A stretch of DNA of 64,000 bases from positions 5,079,629 to 5,143,628 of the forward strand of contig OZ007580.1 in assembly GCA_963931925.1 (NCBI GenBank), read 5' to 3'. The DNA is from Onchidella celtica. Its lineage: Eukaryota; Mollusca; Gastropoda; Systellommatophora; Onchidiidae. How positions within the stretch are numbered: the first letter of the stretch is position 1; each line of letters opens with the position of its first letter. The position numbers were made by a program, and so were the translations under genes. The notes beneath the pieces are model-generated. The model did not search any database, was not told the origin of the DNA, and was given only the letters and a program-made list of their open reading frames with translations. Of this stretch, positions 56,450 to 64,000 are shown piece after piece.

Positions 56450-56542
56450 TTAAGCACTTATGACTATAATATTCTCAGGTCTTAGCGATTAGGTCGTGGC
56501 GAAAACCGCACACCGTGACGTCACTGTCCACTCCTGCCCATC

Positions 56543-56548
56543 TATAAA
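56543..56548 (+). promoter_or_regulatory. TATA box of the receptor gene
   Basis: TATAAA 88 bp before the ATG of the signal-peptide exon. A (GA)n tract at 56613-56630 directly abuts that ATG and would be in the 5' leader. Confidence 0.45.
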
Positions 56549-56630
56549 GCCATGGTTCTTACAATGGTAGTGGTAGACACTCTAGGGGCATACACAGAGA
56601 GCGTGAGGGGGGAGAGAGAGAGAGAGAGAG

Positions 56631-56829
56631 ATGTTGCACTGGTGGAGTCTGTTGTTTACAATAATCGGGCTTTGGCTCAATAGTGCAGTTTTGACCGTTT
56701 GTGGACACAGCGCTTCTACAGCAGCTTCAACACAGGCTCCTGCAATAACTTCTACACCAAAACCCGTGAATGATGCACCAGCACCAGATGACGACGGAGT
56801 CACGACCACACGAGAGGACCTATCTAGAG
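56631..56829 (+). CDS. Seven-transmembrane receptor gene, exon 1 (signal peptide)
   Basis: Encodes 66 residues plus one base. The first 24 or so (MLHWWSLLFTIIGLWLNSAVL...) form a typical cleavable signal peptide, followed by an Ala/Thr/Pro-rich and then Asp-rich linker. The exon ends GAG before the donor GTATGC at 56830. The leftover base joins exon 2 at 58531 and enters exactly the receptor frame, with no stop between. Without splicing the ORF stops at 56864. The phase match is the main evidence that the two exons belong together. An independent short secreted peptide gene is the alternative. Confidence 0.55.
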
Positions 56830-58081
56830 GTATGCCAGGTGATAAAACGTGTAACTATTGGTGAATGTTTAACAGTAGAATTGTTGTTACAAGAACTTAT
56901 GCCCCCCCCCCCTAAGTTTTTTTGCGCTAGAGGTACGTGTTTTAAAGCCTTTTGTGACTCCAGAGCTAGAGAGCTCCTCCCGAAATACACTTAACAGCAG
57001 CCTTAATTAATTATTCTGTCAGATTTTCTTTTTGTTTTCCTCCTGTGTTTTGGTTGAGAGGGTAGGGAGACGGGTTAGGGATTCGATAAGATTTAGGATT
57101 GAGGATGACGGAGTTAGGGATAAGTACGTGTACGTACTTGCCTCTAGCGCAAAACGCTTGGGTGGCATACGTACCTGTAACAACAGCCTTCACAGTAAGA
57201 TAATCCTGGAGAGGGCTACCCATGCCAGAACAGAAGAGTGGAGGTGGGAGAGGGTGAGGTGGACCAGTTGACCTGGGCCTACGATTTAAAGGGGGGGGGG
57301 GGAGGCTACTCCCCCTGATATGGGCAAAAAGGGGGGAGGAGTGCGCATGGTATGGTAAGAAGTATTGATATTGTAAGGAGAGTAAAGGAGACCTTTGGCA
57401 TAAAATATTATTTTACAGAAGGCTCATAGTAGATTAATACAGATAAAATGCGTATTTAGCACTTATTACAAAAACTCTTAAAAAGCAGTTTGAAATGGGG
57501 ACTTAATTCCCTTCTCGTCAACGTTCCCTAAAATTAAAACTGTAGTAATCGTTTTTGGCTGCTTTCCAGTAGAAGAGAAAAAAGCTGTTTTATTTTAGCA
57601 CAACTGGTCTAGTTGTGATGGATTTTTGAACTTTTGCTATTCGATTATTTTCCGGCTTAGAAGCCTGTAAGCAAGATCACTCAATACTTTGAATGTATTT
57701 GAATAATTATGTATAAACTTCAATACTTCGAATTTTTTAGTTACTACAGTCTTTGGGAACGATAATCTGGCCTGGGCCCATTAGCAACTTGGCACAGGCC
57801 TGTCGGAACTCATTCTGTTGACAAAGCCAGATTAGCAACAAAACGACATACAAGAACCTCAAATGTTCGTAGCTGCCATAATCGAAATACTGTAGAAATG
57901 TGTCCTCTCATAACATTTTTTTTTTTTCCTATGAAGAACAATCAGTCCCCAGAAAAGACCATTTCAATCCACATTCTTACTCGACCCGTTTCAGGGGAAT
58001 TTTCAGGCAGTTAACTTTCGAAAGTGGCTTCTTGTCCGAGAAAATTTTTCTTTCAGCGCTAGTCAAACACAAAGAAAGTAT

Positions 58082-58272
58082 TAAAGCTGGGTTTTCATGT
58101 GTGCGGAAACGGAAACAGCGACGGAAATTTCAAATATTCATCAAGTGGTAAAACGAAAGAGTGTTTTTATGTGTACGGAAACGGTGATTACGTGCACATG
58201 AAAATATTTCCCTCATTGAAGGGTTTTTGACGTTTCCATTGTCGTTTCAGTACACATGAAAACCCAGCTTTA
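58082..58272. mobile_element. MITE in the receptor intron
   Basis: 191 bp with 22-bp inverted ends (TAAAGCTGGGTTTTCATGTG... at 58082-58103 and complement at 58251-58272), 21 of 22 matching. The outermost bases TA...TA could be a TA target duplication, as in Tc1/mariner-type MITEs. Further inside, GGAAACGG-type motifs also recur in both orientations. It has no coding capacity. Confidence 0.75.
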
Positions 58273-58530
58273 CAAAATTAATGAGGACCAGAATTTGTAT
58301 GACAGAGATTAAATTTGCGCACGGCTTCGACAAACTCTGAAACATGATCCACTAAGACCAGAATGGTGACACAAGATTGATTGTTCTATTTGCTCTTGAT
58401 TTATTAAAATGAACAGCTCATAAAGGGCGTCGTGATGTTATGTAAAGTATCGATAAGACTTGATAATCGGTCTTTGTTGCTGTCGGTTTTCTTTTTCTGC
58501 ATTATTTTTCTGTTTGTGAATTATTAATAG

Positions 58531-60077
58531 ATGATGGGATGATGGAAGCGCCCCTGGAAGACAAGGAAAACCAGTCTGAAAGCTCTGTCGAAAGATCTAG
58601 TGACGATGAGAAATCTAGGGCTGAAGCGGAAATGATGTCATCAGACCCTGTTGGTAACGCCAATGACGTCGATGATGATGTTAATGATGATGGTCATGCA
58701 CTGCCGAACAGTTTGATATCTTGTTCGTCACAAGATGATGACAATAGAAAATCAGAAAATGCGGACACGGTGCCAAAAAAAGCCGGCTTAATGAATACAA
58801 ACAGCTCAGCTTTGGCCAGTACAATAGAAGAAACACTGGCTTTCAGTGAATGTTATCCGAATGTGACACAGCAAACATTACATCACGTAAACTCCAGAAA
58901 CATCACGCCATCTGAGAGCATCATCCCCACTACAAAGCCGGAGAAAGAGTGGGAGAAAGGGATGTTGACTCTAGCTCAGTATGCAGTCATCATACGGTAC
59001 ATGAGAGTTTGTGGGACCTTCCCGGTTGGGGTCGCCGTTCTCAGCGGAATCACTTCAGCATTTGTCTTCAGTCATAAGAAACTGCGAAATTCCACCACTC
59101 TGTTGGTCATCGCCTTCAATCTGGCGGAGACTGCCAAAGCCTTGTTTTTTGTCATCAATCGAGTTTGGAAATCTTCGATCATGGGAGTCGGTTTGACCTG
59201 GTCATCGCCTTATGCCAAGTTTTTTATCAACGTTGTTACCTGCGTCCCTGACGGCTTTGGCAGAACAGGTATAACCCTGAACGGCCTCATCACGGTGGAT
59301 AGGTTTTTAGTCCTAGCTTTGCCACTGAAAACTATGAACAAAAAACCTATACGTCATCCCAAAATCGTCATCGTTGTGGTGGTCATAGCTATGGCGTTGT
59401 GGCAGTTGCCCTTGCCCCTAATCATTCACTTTCAAGGACTCACGCGCAAATCGGCAAACGTAGTCTTTACTGAGGATCAGATTGTAACATTTGTCGCCAT
59501 CTTTATCCCAGAAGGTATGAGAATTTACCGGATCCTCAACATCGTTGGTTCAGTTCTATTCAGATACCTCCTGCTTTTGGCCTCCCTGCTCTTCAATATC
59601 TTGACCATTGTTCGGCTCTTTCTCCATCAAAAAACCCGCCAGAAAAGTCGGAGTTCTACCAAGATGACCAAGTCCCAGAGCGTAACTCGACAGACAAACG
59701 TGGCCATAGTGGTCTCATCGCTTGTCTTTACCATCTTGGTCAGTCTGAATCCACTAGTGAGAATCCTGGGGCTACTTCACCCGCTGCTGGGCGACGCTAA
59801 ACGGGAGATGCTGGTATACCTCCTGCTACAAGAGGGAACTCTGATGATGGACAACTTGTCATCAGTGGCTAACATCATCACCTACTTCAGGATGAGCAGT
59901 TTGTTCCGCGAATGTTTCTGGCTCAGGTTTCTCTGTGCTGGTCACGTGAGTCCAAGGAAGAGCAGCAATCTACAGGACAAAAACCTCAAAGCATTTTGCC
60001 CATCACGTCTACTAACTGATTGTCACAAGGCGCCCCCTGTGCAGGCAAAAGCATGCACGTACGGCTTGCAACCTTAA
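58531..60077 (+). CDS. Rhodopsin-like seven-transmembrane receptor, main exon
   Basis: Preceded by a pyrimidine-rich tract and AATAG acceptor. If translation began inside this exon, the first in-frame ATG is 58539 (512 residues). Spliced to exon 1 the protein is 581 residues. Numbering from 58539: residues 1-135 are acidic and Ser-rich with N-glycosylation sites (Asn88, 108, 121). Hydrophobic helices lie at about 155-178, 185-207, 226-260, 275-297, 335-360, 385-410 and 425-450. The helix-3 end reads VDRFLVLALPL (DRF in place of DRY). Helix 7 ends SSVANIITYF, an NPxxY-like position, followed by an amphipathic helix 8 (MSSLFRECFWLRF). A basic third loop (Lys/Arg/Ser-rich, 363-385) fits G-protein coupling at the plasma membrane. 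No clear disulphide Cys pair is seen between helix 3 and loop 2. The ligand is unknown; peptide or chemosensory receptors of molluscs are plausible relatives. Confidence 0.82.
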
Positions 60078-61473
60078 GATGTTTCGGACTATGTGAGGCT
60101 ATGACAGACCAACAAGGTGTTAAACAGTTACACATACAAAGCAATTTTATTGGGACTCATGCGATGGGCTTCAAAGTGCGTTAGTGATATGTGCATTACT
60201 CTTAAGTATTAAGTAGATCAAATTAACAATTCTAAAACAGTTTGTGAATCAAAATAATGATGGAATGATATTCATACAAACATAACAATAATGTTCTTAA
60301 CTAATCATCCGGAAATGAAGATTTTGATTAACATGGAAAGGTCATGCTGAAGACATACATGATACACATTCCACAGGCTTTCCACTTGAAGGCACTGTAG
60401 TAAAATTCACACTAATGTCCACAATGATCAATTACTAACTAAAATTGTCCTAATCCTGGATCGGTGATCTTGGCTTGAAGATAATAATCCTAAACAGGTT
60501 GTCAGTCCACGACAGTCTTGTTCCTTGGATACACTGGAATATCAGCACTATTGTTCTTTGAAAATCTCCACAGACTATGATAAAGTAAATCAATTGTCCC
60601 GGTCCCTCGTACAAATACATTACATGTACAGTTCTGGTCACAACTACAAAGTACAAACTCTTAACTTTGACTAGACGTATGCGATACAAAGGTTCTGTCC
60701 TAAGTACACACAAAGGATACAATGTACTGGTATGATTAGAATGTAGGTGGTCACTTGATGTTTTTGGCACTGGTTCCCTCAGTTCTGCATACTCCTGGTT
60801 ACTGCTACCACAACCCCTACGCTATACACAGATGCATGCTTGCCTAGGCACAGTTCCCTACGGAAGCCTGCCTCGACGCTCCCAGTGGGACTTACAGGTC
60901 TTACACTGTTCCGAAAATTCAGTTAGGACTTTAATCACGTGCACTCTGTGCATCACTCTACACGAGCTAACTTTTAAACTCAACACGCTCTACATGAGCT
61001 GGCTTAGCACAGGCCCTTCTCGCGCTGTAACTAGCCTTAATCTCAAACAAGCTCTACACGAGCTAACTTTGGTACGGGCCCCACAGACACTGTCCATCTG
61101 AGTTATACACGAACTCCAAATAGACGCACTGTTCTACACAAACAGGCCCTCACAAATGAGTTTCTCGCAGGGCGACTCTACTTAGGCACTCTGCCGGACG
61201 TGGACTCGGGCAGGCCCTGTTGGTTGAGACTACCTCTTGCGGACTCGAGGTGCTCTGCTCTACCCGAGCAGGCCCTCACAGTAAAGTTGAGTTTATCGCT
61301 CGCGGACTGACGACTCCAGATTTGCTCTGGAATATATACAGATGGGGGAACTACGCCATAGAATTTGAACAATGCAGTTCAACCCTGCCATAAAAATTTA
61401 AACAATGGATTGCGGCTACGCATAAAAACTTAAACAATGGTTGACCTCGCCCGCGTGGGTGTCTGAGGGACGG
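60078..61473. other. 3' flank of the receptor gene with small repeats
   Basis: No further gene. CTCTACACGAGCTAACTTT occurs at about 60957 and 61051 with related ACACGAGCT/ACCCGAGC motifs around it. A CATA(G/A)AA(A)(A/T)TT(T/A)AAACAATG motif is repeated three times at 61364-61440. These may be parts of an unidentified element. Confidence 0.4.
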
Positions 61474-61690
61474 GTCGGTAATAGATGCTCATACTATGCT
61501 GTACCTGAGACGCACGTCCGGAGGGGAACTCCAGAAGGAGTGCAGGAAGTCGTTATTATGGCGCTTCTGTTATCTCCGGCATTTCCGGGTCGGTAACTTA
61601 TTGTCATACCCATCGGTACCTACGACGCAAAATCGGAGGACAATTCAAAAAAGGAGTGTGGTCCGTCACTATCGCGGCATTTCCTTACAC
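61474..61690. repeat. 115-bp tandem duplication, diverged
   Basis: GTCGGTAA starts at 61474 and 61589. The copies share the order GTACCT(G/A), GACGCA, CGGAGG and GGAGTG, with substitutions. Confidence 0.6.
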
Positions 61691-61830
61691 TAATACTGTA
61701 TTAACCTACCAGAGTACCAGGGATGGAGTCTTTGCCTGTCAGAACTGTATCAGAACTACCAACTGATGTTCTCCTTTGTAAACAACAGCGCAATCTTTGC
61801 CCGTAAACCCCCACACCAGAGAATTCATAG

Positions 61831-61890
61831 GATCTCATTGAAATTAAATGTCCTGACGTCACGATGCAATTAGTCGGCCAGTCAAAATCT
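61831..61890 (+). repeat. Dispersed copy of a foldback arm
   Basis: GGATCTCATTGAAATTAAATGTC and the following GACGTCAC...TCGGCCAGTCAAA match 62736-62790 directly and 62282-62330 in reverse. Confidence 0.55.
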
Positions 61891-62281
61891 AATGGTGCAG
61901 TCTACTCTGAGCTTGAAGTAATGTATCGACTGATTTTGTCTATTACAACAAAATAACCACACAAAAAAAAATTCATTCATTTCTTTCTCCAGCCTGGGTA
62001 CAGAAAGTATTAAAATTAATGTGATGAAAATCATGGACTTCTGTTCTTCTGTCAACCAGAATTATAACATCTGATCATTATTTTAATGTTTGCACCTTTT
62101 CATTTTCTGGGAGTTGTATTTTAACCTGTCTCTGGCAAATTTTCAAACTGCAAAGACAAGTCTATTAAAAGCAGATTTATTTGATACGTTTACATCAGTA
62201 GATCTGTCAAAGTTTTGGCCTGGTCACCCGGAAAAAGCACAACACAACATGGTGTGACCATCTCTCAGCCTAGGCATTTTG

Positions 62282-62790
62282 ATCGGTCGATTAGTTGGAT
62301 GGTGACGTGCCGACATTGAGTTTCAATGAGGAAATGTTATAAAAACCACAGAAAAACTGTGCAAAAAGAAAAAGTTGTATGTAGCAAAGCCTTGCGTAAG
62401 AAATAACACCCAAACGATGCAATGAAACGCAAACTAAAAGAGAAGACAGAAAATGGCCGATATTTCGGCAACAGCCTTTTTCAGGGAAAAAAGAAAAAGG
62501 GAAAAACAACAATTGGAAAATTGAACAGATAAAACAATCCAACAATAAAAGATTTGAATACGAAATGTAATTATAGAATCTAAATAGAGTATGTCTACTT
62601 AGCTGCGAGTTTTTGCTTGTATTGCAACACAGAAGCACGTCTGCCAGCGTGTGGAAGCCCGAAGTGACGCATACAACTTTTTCTTTTTGTACAATTTTGA
62701 GTTTTAATGAGACCTCGCGCCTTATCAAACTGGTTGGATCTCACTGAAATTCAATGTCAAGACCTCACTACCCAAGTTGTCGGTCGATTA
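62282..62790. mobile_element. Foldback/MITE element with long imperfect inverted arms
   Basis: The outer arms 62282-62335 and 62736-62790 are imperfect inverted copies (GATCGGTCGATTA ... and complement). Further in, AAAAAGAAAAAGTTGTATG at 62363-62381 is a perfect 19-bp inverted match to 62670-62688. The 145-codon minus ORF across it has no domain and is probably chance. Confidence 0.6.
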
Positions 62791-63700
62791 AACTCGACCA
62801 GTGCGCGTATAGGCCCACTCACAGGCAGGAAATCTACGTTGATTTAGGTAGTCGGGAAAAGACTGCTAAGACATTAAAGTTTTCATACATTTGAGACGAG
62901 TTCAACAAATAATATGTAAATGTAAAGTTATGCATTCGGGTCTATCAGTCTTATGTCATTATCGAAACCTCAGTAATTAATGATTAAACATTTCACTGTA
63001 AACCATTTCTTGTGACAAGCTTACTACCATTGATAATAAGTCTGCTTTTCTCTTCACGTCATTTTATCACCTGTTCCGAAGGGCAATGCCACCAATGACA
63101 CATATCTACCTTTTCTAGTCCAGTTAGGACCAACTCTATGACACCCGCCAGGAACTGACCACTCTCAGCTATCTCATTCTGTTGTTTTTTTTATCTCCAC
63201 ATACAAAAAACATATGCATACACGCCCAAACACACATATAAGAATTAAAGGTAAATATAACGATAAAAGCAACAAATAAAATATGCCCCCCCCCCCCAAA
63301 AAAAAAAAAACGAAAGATGGAATAAAAAATATTTGTATAAATGTGACACAACTCCTGCAACAGAAATAAATAGCTATTTTGAAATGTAGATTGGAACAGC
63401 AAATGAAGAAGTGAGGCTGAAAGAAAACGGGAGAGAACGAGAAAGACAGAAAGGAAAAGAGAAAAGGAAGAAAACAAACAACCAACGCGTCAGTAAGCTA
63501 GTATTGTTACATTGGCCTTCCTTTGTCCTTCTTCTTTCTCTCTTAGTCTGGTTTAAGTCTCTGAAATTATGGGTAATTAAGCTGAGGCATAAAATACATT
63601 TCCTTATTTATTGGCTTCATAAATTTACACATTCCGTTTGTAGGACATGTATCTGGTCGGGGGAAACATTTACTTCAATGTACATGTATTTATTCTAGGA
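62791..63700. other. Non-coding stretch
   Basis: No gene seen. A C10/A12 homopolymer junction lies at 63287-63310. Confidence 0.4.
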
Positions 63701-63701
63701 G

Positions 63702-63856
63702 GAACGTTTGCTGTGAAGCAAAAGTTCCGGGGAAAACGTTTGTTTCATAGTTGCTGGTCCCAGGGGGATAAAGTGCTATGATTACTATGAAGTATTTGAA
63801 GTATATGAAGTATTTGTTCCCTGGGGTCTTTTACTTCATAGTAAACGTTCCCCTGG
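63702..63856. repeat. Foldback repeat
   Basis: GGAACGTTTGCTGTGAAGCA at about 63702 pairs with the complement of TACTTCATAGTAAACGTTCC at 63830-63851. Related ACGTTTG...TTCATAG and CCC(A/T)GGGG pieces lie between, so several smaller hairpins are possible. Confidence 0.6.
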
Positions 63857-64000
63857 ACGAAAAAAATACAAAAGTCCCTCCCCCCAACCCCCAGAAAAAC
63901 CGCTATTTTAAAAAACTCAAAAATCGTTCTTGATACAGAATTAGGATTCGAGGGTTTTTATGATGACATTTCATCGAATTTTCAAGGCTTCATGTGAGAA

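Noticed and set aside
62291-62728. 145-codon minus-strand ORF rich in Phe/Leu/Cys
   Set aside because: Coincides with the foldback element; hydrophobic character comes from T-rich sequence.

Overview
This window is animal nuclear DNA: AT-rich, gene-poor, with spliced genes, many microsatellites and minisatellites, and dense transposons. The gene style (a SAMD9-like gene, an intron-poor orphan rhodopsin-type receptor) and the repeat content suggest a lophotrochozoan invertebrate, most likely a mollusc. That assignment is inference. No prokaryotic, organellar or CRISPR features are visible.

Host genes are sparse. The left edge (2-979, +) holds the 3' part of a SAMD9/SAMD9L-like gene. Near the right end (56631-60077, +) is a two-exon gene for a seven-transmembrane receptor: a signal-peptide exon joins a long exon with all seven helices, the splice phases agree, and there is a TATA box upstream. 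No other host gene could be supported.

Transposons account for most of the rest. An apparently intact piggyBac element (10409-13054) has TTAA flanks, 13-bp perfect inverted termini and an uninterrupted 617-codon transposase. The centre of the window (22913-44550) is a nested LTR-retrotransposon cluster. The host element (called B here) is a Mag-like Ty3/gypsy element on the minus strand with short LTRs. Three younger insertions split it: a solo LTR of another family (E, 25673-26912), a full-length 7.8-kb element (A, 27608-35447) and a related 7.2-kb element (C, 36104-43265). All four have matching 5-bp target-site duplications. Two solo LTRs of the A/C family lie outside the nest (16671-17901 minus; 48298-49572 plus).

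Elements A and C are the most interesting objects. They have a SCAN-like Gag, a protease, then integrase pieces BEFORE reverse transcriptase and RNase H. This is the unusual copia-like domain order of Gmr1-like Ty3/gypsy elements. Both copies lack the integrase catalytic core at the same junction, yet their LTR pairs are almost identical. That suggests a recently mobile, non-autonomous lineage using an integrase supplied in trans.

Smaller elements include a piggyBac-type MITE about 90 bp upstream of the receptor's TATA box, another MITE in the receptor intron, two hAT-like MITEs, a tRNA-derived SINE candidate, several foldback repeats and an unclassified dispersed repeat present twice. Long stretches between them (2.3-6.0, 8.7-9.9, 15.5-16.6, 18.5-20.1, 46.6-48.3, 51.0-53.9 kb) show nothing I could assign.
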